Positions 43,653 to 53,795 are shown, counted from the first letter of the stretch. The stretch: DNA of 64,000 bases from Spirosoma terrae (GCF_010435915.1 NZ_JAAFZH010000003.1:372001-436000); one strand, 5' to 3'. A program made the numbers and translations. The notes: generated from the sequence alone by a model not told the origin.

Positions 43653-44798
43653 ATGAAAATCGGTATTGTATGCTACCCCACCTTTGGGGGCAGTGGCGTT
43701 GTCGCCACCGAATTGGGTAAAGCACTGGCAAAAAATGGCCACCAGATTCACTTTATAACCTATCAGCAACCTCCTCGACTTGATTTCTTCAATGAGAATG
43801 TTTTTTACCACGAAGTAAATATTCCCGCGTATCCGCTCTTTCAGTACGCACCCTACGAGTCGGCGCTGGCCAGCGAAATGGTTAACGTAGTGACGAACGA
43901 AAATGTTGACTTACTGCACGTTCATTACGCTATCCCGCACGCATCGGCGGCTTATATGGCCAAGATGATACTCCGTTCGCAGGGACGTAACGTACCGGTT
44001 GTAACAACGCTGCACGGAACCGACATTACGCTGGTTGGTAAAGATGCGTCATACGAACCAGTTGTTACGTTCAGTATCAATGAATCGGATGGCGTAACGG
44101 CGGTTTCCGAAAATCTTCGGCAGGATACGTACGCTCATTTTAAGATCCGTCGGGACATTGAGGTAATTCCTAACTTTATTGACCTGACCCGTTTCCAGCG
44201 TCAGCAGAAGGAGCATTTCAAGAAAGCCATTTGTCCGAACGGCGAAAAACTGATCGTTCATACGTCCAATTTTCGACGGGTAAAACGTATCGATGACGCC
44301 GTAATGACGTTCTATCATGTTCAACAGCAGATTCCCGCCAAACTGTTATTGGTAGGCGACGGACCCGAACGGGCTCGTATCGAACGACTTGTGCGCGATC
44401 TGGGCATTTACGACCAGGTTCGTTTTCTGGGGAAACTGGATGCCGTTGAAGAAGTATTGTCGGTAGCCGATTTGTTTATCATGCCTTCCGAGAACGAAAG
44501 TTTTGGGTTGGCGGCCCTGGAAGCTATGGCTTGTGAGGTGCCACTTATTACGTCTAATGCGGGTGGACTGCCAGAATTGAATGTGCAGGGCGTAACTGGG
44601 TTTATGAGTCCGGTTGGCGACGTAGCGGATATGGTCAAAAATGCGTTATATGTATTAGATGATGACCATCTGCTCGAATTCAAGGCAAATGCACTGGCGC
44701 GGGCAAAAGAATTCGAGTTATCCCGTATCTTGCCACTCTACGAGGCTTATTATGAGCGGGTACTGCAGGAAACCCGGTCTATTGAGAAAGTTATTTAG
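43653..44798 (+). CDS. bshA: N-acetyl-alpha-D-glucosaminyl L-malate synthase (bacillithiol biosynthesis)
   Basis: A 381-residue GT4-fold glycosyltransferase that joins GlcNAc from UDP-GlcNAc to L-malate, the first step to bacillithiol. It starts KIGIVCYPTFGGSGVVATELG, followed by the acceptor region HVHYAIPHASAAYMAKMI, TTLHGTDITLVG, and the sugar-nucleotide part FGLAALEAMACEVPLITSNAGGLPE. The frame reaches 43578, but ATG 43653 gives the canonical start. Bacillithiol also serves as a zinc buffer, which is relevant to the metal genes nearby. No other bsh gene is in the window. Confidence 0.94.
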   Translation: MKIGIVCYPTFGGSGVVATELGKALAKNGHQIHFITYQQPPRLDFFNENVFYHEVNIPAYPLFQYAPYESALASEMVNVVTNENVDLLHVHYAIPHASAAYMAKMILRSQGRNVPVVTTLHGTDITLVGKDASYEPVVTFSINESDGVTAVSENLRQDTYAHFKIRRDIEVIPNFIDLTRFQRQQKEHFKKAICPNGEKLIVHTSNFRRVKRIDDAVMTFYHVQQQIPAKLLLVGDGPERARIERLVRDLGIYDQVRFLGKLDAVEEVLSVADLFIMPSENESFGLAALEAMACEVPLITSNAGGLPELNVQGVTGFMSPVGDVADMVKNALYVLDDDHLLEFKANALARAKEFELSRILPLYEAYYERVLQETRSIEKVI

Positions 44799-44875
44799 TG
44801 AATGGTTACTGTTTTTTAGTTATGTATAGACTACGTAACAGAAAGATACAACCTCAAACTGTAGACTAAAAACGC

Positions 44876-46213
44876 ATGAATCCAAACATACCGCAAACAG
44901 ATCGGAAACGCGTTGTTATTGTTGGCGCAGGTTTTGGCGGGCTGAAATTGGCTCGTAAGTTGTCCCGCAAAAAGGAATTTCAGGTTGTGCTGATCAACAA
45001 GCACAACTACCACGAATTTCAGCCTTTGTATTATCAGGTGGCGACGGCCGGACTGGAAGCTAACTCTATTCTGTTTCCGCTTCGGGCGGTGTTTGGCGAT
45101 AACCCCAACGTTCATATTCGGGTAACTGCCGTTACGGGTGTCCGGGCTGCCGAGAAAACGATCGATACGGAGCTTGGGCCTATTACGTACGATTACCTGG
45201 TAATGGCTACGGGAGCCGAAACCAACTTTTTCAATCAGCAGAACATTATTCAGAATGGCCTGGCGATGAAGTCGGTGGCCGAAGCGATTGCTCTTCGGAA
45301 TCGGATGTTACAGAATTTTGAAGATGCGTTGAGCGTCGTAACCGACGATGAAAAGGAAGGGTTAATGGACGTAGTGGTAGTGGGTGGTGGCCCAACGGGG
45401 GTAGAACTCTGCGGAACGCTGGCCGAAATGCGACGTACTGTATTGCCCAAAGATTACCCTGAACTCGATTTTAAAATGATGGATATTCATTTAATCGAAT
45501 CGGGGGGAGAATTATTAGGGCCGATGTCGGTTCAATCGCAGGAACACGCGCTGGAGTACTTGCAGGAACTCGGGGTGCACGTGCGATTGAATACGAGAGT
45601 AAAAGACTTTGACGGACGTATTGTGACGATGAACGACGGTTCTACGTTACGTACCAATAATCTGATCTGGACGGCGGGTGTTAAAGCAAGTCCCTTAAAC
45701 GGTTTACCGCCAGAAACGCTTGGTCGGGGAGGACGCGTGATCGTTAATCGCTACAGTCAGGTTCAGGGCTTCACCGATATATTTGCCATTGGCGATGTAG
45801 CCTTGATGACGGAGGAGAAATGGCCCAATGGTCATCCCCAGATTGCTCAGCCTGCTATTCAGCAGGGATTGCACTTGTCTAAGAATCTTCTTCATCTGGT
45901 TCGTAATGAGTCGATGACCGAGTTTACGTATCATGACCTTGGAACAATGGCTACGATTGGCCGTGGACTGGCAGTAGTCGAATTGCCATTTCTTAAATTT
46001 CAGGGATTTTTTGCGTGGCTAACTTGGTTGTTTGTGCATCTAATGGCAATTGTCGGTGTTAAAAATCGACTCGCTATCTTTTTGAACTGGATGTTTAACT
46101 ATCTGACTTACAGTAATTCACTTCGTCTGATTATTAAACCACTAATACCCAAAGGGAGTGTTCTGGCCATGTCAGAAAAAGTGGCTGATCAGTTAGAGGT
46201 CAGTAAGACATAA
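44876..46213 (+). CDS. Type II NADH dehydrogenase (Ndh-like)
   Basis: A 445-residue single-subunit membrane flavoenzyme that oxidises NADH and reduces quinone without proton pumping. Features are the FAD motif VVIVGAGFGGLKLARKL, the NAD(H) motif VVVGGGPTGVELCGTLAEM, the AIGDVA FAD-end motif (about 300) and a C-terminal amphipathic/membrane segment (FFAWLTWLFVHLMAIVGVKNR). It stands alone with its own terminator and belongs to respiration together with the oxidase that SCO may help assemble. Confidence 0.92.
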   Translation: MNPNIPQTDRKRVVIVGAGFGGLKLARKLSRKKEFQVVLINKHNYHEFQPLYYQVATAGLEANSILFPLRAVFGDNPNVHIRVTAVTGVRAAEKTIDTELGPITYDYLVMATGAETNFFNQQNIIQNGLAMKSVAEAIALRNRMLQNFEDALSVVTDDEKEGLMDVVVVGGGPTGVELCGTLAEMRRTVLPKDYPELDFKMMDIHLIESGGELLGPMSVQSQEHALEYLQELGVHVRLNTRVKDFDGRIVTMNDGSTLRTNNLIWTAGVKASPLNGLPPETLGRGGRVIVNRYSQVQGFTDIFAIGDVALMTEEKWPNGHPQIAQPAIQQGLHLSKNLLHLVRNESMTEFTYHDLGTMATIGRGLAVVELPFLKFQGFFAWLTWLFVHLMAIVGVKNRLAIFLNWMFNYLTYSNSLRLIIKPLIPKGSVLAMSEKVADQLEVSKT

Positions 46214-46217
46214 CCAA

Positions 46218-46243
46218 GATGGTAAACTTAGTTTACCATCTTT
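46218..46243 (+). terminator. Rho-independent terminator of the NADH dehydrogenase gene
   Basis: GATGGTAAAC (46218-46227) pairs with GTTTACCATC (46231-46240) around a TTA loop and is followed by TTT. It starts 4 nt after the stop codon. Confidence 0.85.
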
Positions 46244-46309
46244 AAAACAACGGATTTGTTTTCGTTGTAGATTTGCACAATTACTTTTTTTTGTCAACGT
46301 ATCTGCTTT

Positions 46310-46957
46310 ATGGAATCGACTACTGAGAAGTTGCAAACAATGGCCGGTCATGGTAAAACCCGGCCTAAAAATAGCGGCACTAAAAAGCTATTTGATAACC
46401 CAATACTGGAAGCTCTTTCGCGCACGCATATTATGGTCCCCATTTCAATGTGGTTGGTCCTGTCTACGTTTTTAGGCTGGTATGCGTTTACGTATACCGA
46501 TATGAGTACAGGTAAAATTGCCGGATTATTTGCGACCGGTTTGCTTGTATTTACCCTCTTTGAATACGTTTTGCACCGTTATTTATACCATTTGGCACCA
46601 ACAACACCCAAACGGGCCAAAATTCAATATACGTTCCACGGTGTTCACCACGAATATCCGAAGGACAAAACTCGTCTGGCTATGCCGCCCGCACTGGCTA
46701 TTTTCGTAGCTGGTGGTTTCTTTGGCTTTTTCTTTTTGCTGATGGGCGAAGCTGCTTATGCATTTTTCCCCGGTTTTCTGGTAGGCTATTCGGGCTATCT
46801 ATCCGTTCACTTTATTGTACACGCTTACGCGCCACCTAAGAATTTCTTTAAACAGTTGTGGATCAATCACAGTGTCCACCACTACAAAAATACTGAAAGC
46901 AACTACGGTGTTTCTACGCCAATCTGGGATTACGTGTTTGGGTCGTTCCAGAAATAA
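46310..46957 (+). CDS. Fatty acid hydroxylase / sterol desaturase superfamily protein
   Basis: A 215-residue integral membrane di-iron enzyme. The His boxes are HRYLYH, HGVHHEYPKD, HFIVHAY and HHYKN, in the order and spacing of the superfamily, with four transmembrane helices around them. Fatty acid 2-hydroxylase in sphingolipid or other lipid modification is the most likely role; the Bacteroidota make sphingolipids, but no sphingolipid gene is adjacent. A TTACTTTTTTTTG-type promoter may lie just before the start. Confidence 0.85.
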   Translation: MESTTEKLQTMAGHGKTRPKNSGTKKLFDNPILEALSRTHIMVPISMWLVLSTFLGWYAFTYTDMSTGKIAGLFATGLLVFTLFEYVLHRYLYHLAPTTPKRAKIQYTFHGVHHEYPKDKTRLAMPPALAIFVAGGFFGFFFLLMGEAAYAFFPGFLVGYSGYLSVHFIVHAYAPPKNFFKQLWINHSVHHYKNTESNYGVSTPIWDYVFGSFQK

Positions 46958-47016
46958 GACATTTTGTTTGGTCCAGTCAATGGTTCCATAACAAACCGAT
47001 TGGTTAATTCGTGAAA

Positions 47017-47049
47017 AGCGGTGCTGACTTATTCAGCACCGCTTTTTTT
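47017..47049 (+). terminator. Rho-independent terminator of the fatty acid hydroxylase gene
   Basis: AGCGGTGCTGA (47017-47027) pairs with TCAGCACCGCT (47033-47043) and is followed by a run of T to 47049. Confidence 0.9.
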
Positions 47050-47166
47050 GTTGGTATCGTCATTAAGATGATCAGTATTTTTATGAGGTATTCGGAATAA
47101 TGAACTATAAAAATCATTATTTGCCGCACTAAATTCCGATATTAGCGCCTGTATAACCTGATTATT

Positions 47167-49356
47167 ATGCAAAATTATCCTCTACTTAAAACGGCCAGCT
47201 GCACAATTGCTCTCGGATTGAGCGTACTGGCTGTACAGGCTCAGTCCTTATCGGGCTTTATTCCGGCCCGGCAGGAAGCCCAAACAAAACTTGAAACCGA
47301 ATTTAAAGCCAAACAATCGCCAACTGCTTTTAAGCAGCACCTTCAGAAGTTAAGTAGCGTTCCGCATATTACCGGCTCTAAAGAGAATGAGCAGGTGCGT
47401 GACTACATTGCTGAAACCATGCGTAAAGCGGGCTGGCAGGTCGATATTTATCCCCACGACGTATTACTACCCAAAGGTCCGGGCGAGATTGCCGTCGAAC
47501 TGGTTGAGCCTATCCGGCAACCATTGAATATTCGTGAATTTCTGTTTAAGGAGGATAAATACAGTAGCGACCCCCGGCTAACTCCTGGCTACAACGCCTG
47601 GTCAGGCTCCGGCGACGTAACGGCTGAGGTTGTCTACGCGAACTACGGTCGGAAAGAAGATTTTGAGCAACTGAAAGCGCTGGGCATTTCGGTGAAAGAT
47701 AAAATTGTTCTGGCCCGGTATGGCGGAAATTTTCGCGGTTATAAAGCGCAATGGGCGCAGGCCGCCGGTGCGATTGGCGTCATTATCTTTACCGATCCTG
47801 CCGATTCGGGGTATATGCGTGGACTGACGTTCCCTGAAGGGCCTTATTACAGTGAGAGTGTCATTCAGCGTGGCTCGCTGTTAACAACACCGTATACGGG
47901 CGACCCACTAACGCCAGGCGAAGCAGCTTTGCCGATGGATGCCAAAAATACGCCTAAGCGCCTGGATCAGAATGCCGTTGGCTTGCATAAGATTCCCGTA
48001 ACGCCTTTACCATACGGGTCGGCTACTGAAATTTTGAAGCGAATGACGGGTAGCAAGGCCGTTCCATCCGGCTGGCAGGGAGGCTTGCCGTATACGTATC
48101 GTCTGGAAGGGGGGAAAGACCTGAAGGTTCGGTTGATGGTAAAGCAGGAAAATGCGATTCAGCGAATTTACCAGGTGGTTGGTACGTTGACTGGCGCTGA
48201 ATTTCCCGATGAATGGATCATTGCCGGTTGCCATTACGATGCCTGGTCTTACGGGGCTACTGACCCTAACTCTGGTACGGCCATGCTGCTAAGTATGACC
48301 GAATCGTTGGGCAAACTGGCAAAAACCGGACAGCGCCCCCGCCGTACCATTAAGGTGTGCCATTGGGATGCCGAGGAGCCCGGCGTTATTGGGTCGGCGG
48401 AGTGGAGCGAGCAATTCCGGGATGAGTTAACGCAGAAAGCAGTAGCGTATATGAACTACGATGCCGCTGTGTCGGGACGGGTGTTCGGGGCCAGTGCATC
48501 GCCATCCATGAAAAAGCTAATTATCGAAGCGACGCAGGCTGTTCAGTATCCTGATTCAAACAAAACGGTTTACCAGCACTGGATGGGTCAGAAAGCCGAA
48601 GTTGGTTCAACCCGGGTAACGGGCTCCTCGGCGCCAGCTGTATTGTCTGGCGAACCTAGTATTGGCAATTTAGGCGGAGGTTCGGACCATATTGCGCCCT
48701 ATATGCACATTGGCATCCCGTCGTTGAGTGCTGGTATGAACGGGCCAACGCTTTACCACTCCCAATACGACGACCTTTATTTCTACGATAAATTTGCTGA
48801 TCCTACGTATAAAATGGGTCCAATGATGGAGCAGGTTGTGGGAACAATGACGCTTCGACTGGCTAATGCCGATCTGGTCCCTTTTGATGTGGCCCGTTAC
48901 CCGGCCGATCTGGCTATTCACCTGAAAGCGGCTGAAAAAGCAATAAAAGCCTACTCGCCCAATTACTCCATTGAGCCGATGCTGGCTGTGGTGGCTGATC
49001 TGAAAAAAAATGCGGATGCCTGCGAAACCGCTCGGCAGACGTATCTGATAACGGGACGTACTGACAAACTGGTCGAACTAAATCGGGAGCTTCGTTTGCT
49101 GGAACGCTCGTTTATTGATCCGAAAGGCAACGCGTTTGGTGGCTGGTATCGGTCGCTTTATGCATCGTCGGACCCAAACAGTGGCTATGCTTCGTGGATG
49201 CTGCCTGGCTTCCTGTATGAAGCGTCCCTAAAATCGACGGCTAATTTGCCCGACATTGAATCGCGCTATAAAAAAGCTATCCAAACACTTAGCGAAAAAT
49301 TGCTGGCATTGTCGCAGGGCATGGGATCGCCAGCTTCAGTGGGTGGTGGAAAATAG
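47167..49356 (+). CDS. M28-family zinc metallopeptidase (glutamate carboxypeptidase II-like)
   Basis: A 729-residue secreted or periplasmic peptidase. A signal peptide (ending AVQAQ) precedes a PA-type insertion (about 110-240), the M28 catalytic domain with Zn ligands in GCHYDAWSYGATDPNSGTAM, catalytic Glu in CHWDAEEPGVIGSAEW, NYDAAVSG and HSQYDDLYFYDKF, and a C-terminal dimerisation domain (about 600-720). This is the layout of NAALADase/PSMA-like enzymes that trim peptides. It stands alone between two terminators. Confidence 0.92.
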   Translation: MQNYPLLKTASCTIALGLSVLAVQAQSLSGFIPARQEAQTKLETEFKAKQSPTAFKQHLQKLSSVPHITGSKENEQVRDYIAETMRKAGWQVDIYPHDVLLPKGPGEIAVELVEPIRQPLNIREFLFKEDKYSSDPRLTPGYNAWSGSGDVTAEVVYANYGRKEDFEQLKALGISVKDKIVLARYGGNFRGYKAQWAQAAGAIGVIIFTDPADSGYMRGLTFPEGPYYSESVIQRGSLLTTPYTGDPLTPGEAALPMDAKNTPKRLDQNAVGLHKIPVTPLPYGSATEILKRMTGSKAVPSGWQGGLPYTYRLEGGKDLKVRLMVKQENAIQRIYQVVGTLTGAEFPDEWIIAGCHYDAWSYGATDPNSGTAMLLSMTESLGKLAKTGQRPRRTIKVCHWDAEEPGVIGSAEWSEQFRDELTQKAVAYMNYDAAVSGRVFGASASPSMKKLIIEATQAVQYPDSNKTVYQHWMGQKAEVGSTRVTGSSAPAVLSGEPSIGNLGGGSDHIAPYMHIGIPSLSAGMNGPTLYHSQYDDLYFYDKFADPTYKMGPMMEQVVGTMTLRLANADLVPFDVARYPADLAIHLKAAEKAIKAYSPNYSIEPMLAVVADLKKNADACETARQTYLITGRTDKLVELNRELRLLERSFIDPKGNAFGGWYRSLYASSDPNSGYASWMLPGFLYEASLKSTANLPDIESRYKKAIQTLSEKLLALSQGMGSPASVGGGK

Positions 49357-49403
49357 TGAAAACTAAATTAGTTTGCAGAGCCGCTTCTTGAGAAGGGCAG
49401 TTA

Positions 49404-49468
49404 ATACGTATCAAAAACACCCAGGCCCTTTACTTCACAGAAAGGGCCTGGGTGTTTTTGATACGTAT
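49404..49468. terminator. Bidirectional terminator, perfect 28-bp inverted repeat
   Basis: Arms 49404-49431 and 49441-49468 are perfect 28-bp complements with a 9-nt loop. The outer part ATACGTATCAAAAACACCC gives a T-run on either strand. It lies between the convergent M28 peptidase and Rad52-like genes and abuts the latter's stop. Confidence 0.9.
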
Positions 49469-49960
49469 CTATGCTGATTTTGCGTGCTCGGGTTTTAATA
49501 CCACTACGTCCCGGACCGTGCCGCCCGAATTGATTTTGTCGACCATTTTGTCCAGCAGGGGATTGGCCCAGTCTGGAATATATTTGTCGGTAGTCTGAAT
49601 CAGCACTTTCGGAAAATCGTACAGCGATCGCCCCAGGCCGAACTGAACAGCACACCGCTTCATAGCATCGCTGATACCTCCTTTTACGGGTTCAACGGAT
49701 GTACGGCTGGCACCGTCGGTTTTTTTGACAATCTCTCCTCCCGGCAAAACGGCGGTAATGGTACACAAAAAACCGCCGTCAATCTCCTTGATTTCATTCT
49801 GCCAGCCAGCCCAACCAAATTGATCGTCAAAGCGCTGCATGACACAGCGATTGGTGATGTAGGGAACAACGATAATTTTTTGACCATCTTTGGTCTGGCT
49901 CTGTACGCGCCATTCAATTTCCTGCACCGTCAGCGGAGCCGTTAATACGTTTAAGTCCAT
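49469..49960 (-). CDS. Rad52/Rad22-family single-strand annealing protein
   Basis: A 163-residue protein related to Rad52/22 recombination mediators. It shows the ordered family stretch VVPYITNRCVMQRFDDQFGWAGWQNEIKEIDG, then SRTSVEPVKGGISDAMKRCAVQFGLGRSLYDFP, the single-strand DNA-binding core. Such proteins anneal complementary DNA; in bacteria they are frequent in phages and less so on chromosomes. It lies 19 nt downstream of mutS on the same strand, so co-transcription is likely. Confidence 0.88.
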   Translation of the reverse strand: MDLNVLTAPLTVQEIEWRVQSQTKDGQKIIVVPYITNRCVMQRFDDQFGWAGWQNEIKEIDGGFLCTITAVLPGGEIVKKTDGASRTSVEPVKGGISDAMKRCAVQFGLGRSLYDFPKVLIQTTDKYIPDWANPLLDKMVDKINSGGTVRDVVVLKPEHAKSA

Positions 49961-49979
49961 TAGAGTTGTTTACTAAAAT

Positions 49980-52625
49980 TTATTCAAGAAGTTTCATTAG
50001 CTCATTCAGTTTCAGCAAAGCTTCGATAGGCGTTAGCCGGTTTACATCAATAGCCCGTAACTTTTCCTTGATAGCCTCTGATTTCGGATCACTCGATTCA
50101 ATGATACGTAGTGCCAGCTCACGCTCCTGGGGAACAGCTTCGCGAATGCGTTCCCGATCGTTTTCGCGCCGGTGCGACGACTCTAGTTTTTTCAGAATTT
50201 CGTTGGCCCGGCTAACGATTTGACCCGGCATACCCGCCATTTGTGCTACGTGGATACCGAAACTGTGCTCAGAGCCACCTTCTTTTAGCTTACGCAGGAA
50301 AATGACTTTATTGCCCATTTCCTTCACCGCTACGTTGAAGTTCTTGATACGTGGGTTATCGGCCGCCAGATCGTTCAATTCGTGGTAGTGCGTGGCGAAC
50401 AGCGTTTTAGGGCGGCAATCGGTTTTGTTATGCAGGTATTCAATGATCGACCAGGCAATCGATACGCCGTCGTAGGTACTGGTTCCGCGTCCAATCTCGT
50501 CCATCAGCACCAGACTACGTTCGCTCAGGTTATTCAGAATACTCGCCGTTTCGGTCATTTCGACCATGAACGTACTTTCTCCCCTCGATAGGTTGTCCGA
50601 AGCACCAACCCGCGTAAAAATTTTGTCGACAATGCCTACTTCAGCAACCGATGCTGGCACAAAACTACCCGATTGAGCCATGAGTACAATCAGGGCCGTT
50701 TGTCGCAACAGTGCCGATTTGCCCGCCATGTTCGGACCGGTAATAATGATAATCTGCTGCGTTTGGTCGTCCAGATAGATGTCGTTCGGGATGTATGGTT
50801 CGCCGGGAGGAAGTTGCTGTTCAATAACCGGGTGGCGACCGTCTTTGATGCTGAGGACTTTGGTTTCGGAGATGTCAGGACGAACGTATTTGTTTTTGAC
50901 CGCTACGTTCGCGAACGAGGATAAAACGTCCAGTACCGACAACACACGGGCGTTCTGTTGAATGGCTCCAACGTATTCGCCAGCGGCCACCACCATCTCA
51001 TTGAACATACGGGCTTCGATCTGGAAAATCTGCTCCTCGGCGTTCAGGATTTTATCCTCGTATTCTTTCAGTTCGGGCGTAATATAGCGCTCGGCGTTAA
51101 CAAGTGTCTGCTTACGAATCCAGTCGTCCGGAACGCGACTTTTATGCGCGTGAGTGACCTCCAGATAATAGCCAAATACCTTGTTATAAGCGACTTTCAA
51201 GGAGCTGATTCCAGTACGTTGCACTTCGCGCTCCTGCAACTGCAATAAATAATCCTTGCCCGAATAAGCAATGGCTGTCAATTCGTCGAGTTCAGGATTA
51301 ATGCCGGGCTTGATCATGTTGCCCTGATTCATAAGCGTCGGCGGGTCTTCGCGGAGTTCGGCCTCAATACGATCCAGCAGAAACGAAACAGGATTGAGCT
51401 GATCCGCATATTTTTTCAGCGATGGCGATTCATGCTGACTCAGAACGGTAATCAACCATTCTTTGATTGGCAGAATGTGTTGCAGCGACCGTTTGAGCTG
51501 CAAGAGTTCGCGGGGATTGATACGTCTGACCGCCACTTTCGATACCAGCCGTTCCAGATCGCCAATCTGTCGCAGATGATTCACCAGTACCTCCGAGAGA
51601 TCGATATCGTCGGTTAGCAACTGAACCATATTTAGCCGCTCATCAATCAATGCTTTTTCTTTGAGTGGCAGGCTTAACCATTTCCGCAATAAGCGGGCGC
51701 CCATAGGCGTAACGGTCTGATCCAGAATCTGAATCAGCGGAACGCCCCCTTCCTGTTGAGGAGCCGTTAGTTCCAGATTACGAATCGTGAATCGGTCCAG
51801 CCAGACGTAGCGATCTTCTTCTAGTCGGGTAACCCGCGTAATATGTTGCAGGTCTTTATGTTCGGTTTCGTTGAGGTAGTGCAGAATAACGCCTGCCGCA
51901 ACAATGCCGTCGGGAAGGCCTTCGATACCAAACCCTTTTAGCGATGTTGTCTGAAAATGCTGCTTTAGAAAGTTGTATCCAAAATCGTAGGTAAAAGCCC
52001 AGTCTTCGAGCGTATACGTATGGAATTTATCGCCAAACAACCCACCGAACTCAGCCCGATTGCGCTTGCAATACAATACTTCCGATGGGTTAAAGCTTTG
52101 CAACAGTTTATCTACGTAAGCTGAGTTTCCCTGCGAAGCCAGAAACTCGCCCGTCGAAACATCCAGAAAGGAGATCCCAAACTGGTCTTCACCCTTGCCA
52201 AAATGAATGGCCGCCAGATAGTTGTTACGTCTGGTGTCGAGTACGTTATCGTTGAAGGAAACCCCCGGCGTTACTAATTCCGTTACGCCCCTGCGAACAA
52301 TGCCTTTCGCCTGGGCCGGGTCTTCCAACTGGTCGCAGATGGCGACGCGTTCGCCCGCCCGAACGAGTTTCGGTAGATGGGTATCGAGCGAATGATGCGG
52401 AAATCCGGCCAGTTCTTCGTTCGAGCCGCCGTTGTTACGTTTGGTGAGTGTAATTCCCAGAATCTTACTGGCTCTCACGGCATCTTCACCGAACGTTTCA
52501 TAAAAATCGCCGACGCGGAAGAGCAGCAACGCACCGGGATATTTAGCTTTGATCTGGTTATATTGGCGGTTAAGGGGAGTTTCGTTTTTCTTCGATTGTG
52601 GCTTTGCTGCGGAGGCTGTCTTCAC
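49980..52625 (-). CDS. mutS: DNA mismatch repair protein MutS
   Basis: An 881-residue ATPase that recognises mismatches. N-terminal mismatch-binding domain (YPGALLLFRVGDFYETFGEDA with the Phe-x-Glu motif), connector and lever, then Walker A GPNMAGKSALLRQ, Walker B LVLMDEIGRGTSTYDG and the final dimerisation part. The frame runs to a TTG at 52652; the GTG at 52625 gives a start near the canonical KETPLNRQYNQIKAKYPG and is preferred, but both are possible. Cytosolic. The Rad52-like gene follows it. Confidence 0.94.
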   Translation of the reverse strand: MKTASAAKPQSKKNETPLNRQYNQIKAKYPGALLLFRVGDFYETFGEDAVRASKILGITLTKRNNGGSNEELAGFPHHSLDTHLPKLVRAGERVAICDQLEDPAQAKGIVRRGVTELVTPGVSFNDNVLDTRRNNYLAAIHFGKGEDQFGISFLDVSTGEFLASQGNSAYVDKLLQSFNPSEVLYCKRNRAEFGGLFGDKFHTYTLEDWAFTYDFGYNFLKQHFQTTSLKGFGIEGLPDGIVAAGVILHYLNETEHKDLQHITRVTRLEEDRYVWLDRFTIRNLELTAPQQEGGVPLIQILDQTVTPMGARLLRKWLSLPLKEKALIDERLNMVQLLTDDIDLSEVLVNHLRQIGDLERLVSKVAVRRINPRELLQLKRSLQHILPIKEWLITVLSQHESPSLKKYADQLNPVSFLLDRIEAELREDPPTLMNQGNMIKPGINPELDELTAIAYSGKDYLLQLQEREVQRTGISSLKVAYNKVFGYYLEVTHAHKSRVPDDWIRKQTLVNAERYITPELKEYEDKILNAEEQIFQIEARMFNEMVVAAGEYVGAIQQNARVLSVLDVLSSFANVAVKNKYVRPDISETKVLSIKDGRHPVIEQQLPPGEPYIPNDIYLDDQTQQIIIITGPNMAGKSALLRQTALIVLMAQSGSFVPASVAEVGIVDKIFTRVGASDNLSRGESTFMVEMTETASILNNLSERSLVLMDEIGRGTSTYDGVSIAWSIIEYLHNKTDCRPKTLFATHYHELNDLAADNPRIKNFNVAVKEMGNKVIFLRKLKEGGSEHSFGIHVAQMAGMPGQIVSRANEILKKLESSHRRENDRERIREAVPQERELALRIIESSDPKSEAIKEKLRAIDVNRLTPIEALLKLNELMKLLE

Positions 52626-52761
52626 TGATTTTTGTTGAAAGGTATTAAACAAAAATAGTGATTTTTCTGGGTAAAACCGAAGATTTCGGGCATAAAGTGA
52701 CGCGCTGACCGACCCTGGTCAGCGCGTCATGAACGTACTGGAATTGTATTCTTACCGAGTG

Positions 52762-53595
52762 TCAGGCATGATACACCAGTAATGGAACTGATGAATGAGT
52801 GAGCATTCGACCCGTAATGCTTGGTTTGAGCAGACTGTCCAGAAAATCGCGTTTACGGGTAGTCATGACCAGCAGATCGGTAGGGTGTTTGTCCAGATAA
52901 TCGGTTAAGCCGTCGCTGACGGTTCGGGCTGTTACGTAGTCAATGCCGAAAGCTGATTCGCCAAATTCATGGCGAAGGTCGGCCAGCATATCATCGTTGT
53001 TAAACACATTAGGCTGATTGTCGGCATTAATATGAATCAACTGAAGGGAAGCATTAAACTCGTTCGCCAGCGTAAGCGCCGATCGTAACGTAGCGCGATC
53101 GTCTTCTTCCAACTGCGTAGAATAGGCTATTTTTTTCAATTGTAATGATTCGGTAGCTGCTGAATCGGGAACGATCAGAACCGGGCAGGTTGCCTTTTTA
53201 GCCACATCGGAGGCATAGGTTCCGGTGATTCGATCGAAAAAAGAAGTTAGGTCCCGGCGCCCTGTAACGATCAGGTCGGCCTGTACGTCATGGGCAACGT
53301 TGAGGATTTGCTCGTCGACGTTGCCGATTTGCCAGTTCGTCTGAACAGTTAGTCCGTCTTCCCGGAGTGTATTACCTAATTCGTCCAGCTGTTTTCGATT
53401 GATTTCCTCAATTTCTAGTTCCGTTTCGGGCGAAATGGAACCACCCAGGCTGGGGTCTGGCACGATGGGCAGGGCGGGTAAATACACATGTAGTAACGTT
53501 AACGTAGCTTTGTATTGGTGAGCAAGCATTTTGACCCAGGCCAGGGCGGGGGTAGTGGATTGGCTGAAATCGGTGGGAAATAATATGGTTTTCAT
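52762..53595 (-). CDS. Tandem universal stress protein
   Basis: A 277-residue protein of two UspA domains. The first ends in the ATP-binding-type motif VTGRRDLTSFFDRITGTYASDVAKKATCPVLIVPD, the second in VMTTRKRDFLDSLLKPSITGRMLTHSSVPLLVYHA. The G2xG9xG(S/T) pattern is present but altered. Cytosolic, stress-related; the exact role is unknown. It stands alone. Confidence 0.9.
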   Translation of the reverse strand: MKTILFPTDFSQSTTPALAWVKMLAHQYKATLTLLHVYLPALPIVPDPSLGGSISPETELEIEEINRKQLDELGNTLREDGLTVQTNWQIGNVDEQILNVAHDVQADLIVTGRRDLTSFFDRITGTYASDVAKKATCPVLIVPDSAATESLQLKKIAYSTQLEEDDRATLRSALTLANEFNASLQLIHINADNQPNVFNNDDMLADLRHEFGESAFGIDYVTARTVSDGLTDYLDKHPTDLLVMTTRKRDFLDSLLKPSITGRMLTHSSVPLLVYHA

Positions 53596-53760
53596 AAAAC
53601 AATAATTGAGTTTAATGGTAAATCGACAAGGCGATGATTTCGTGTATAGCGATTTGCCGAGACTTCAAATTAATTTAATACGTCGTTCGCCTACCATGTC
53701 GTTTGTCAGGTTTGCTGATGATTCTATCCGTCGTCAACTACCCAGCCGAGGATTTATCGC

Positions 53761-53768
53761 TACTTTTG
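53761..53768 (+). promoter_or_regulatory. Promoter -7 element of the CvfB gene
   Basis: TACTTTTG, an exact TAnnTTTG match, lies 27 nt before the ATG at 53796. A clear -33 TTTG was not seen at the usual spacing. Confidence 0.5.
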
Positions 53769-53795
53769 TCGGACTACAATTCTATATGTTGAGCT

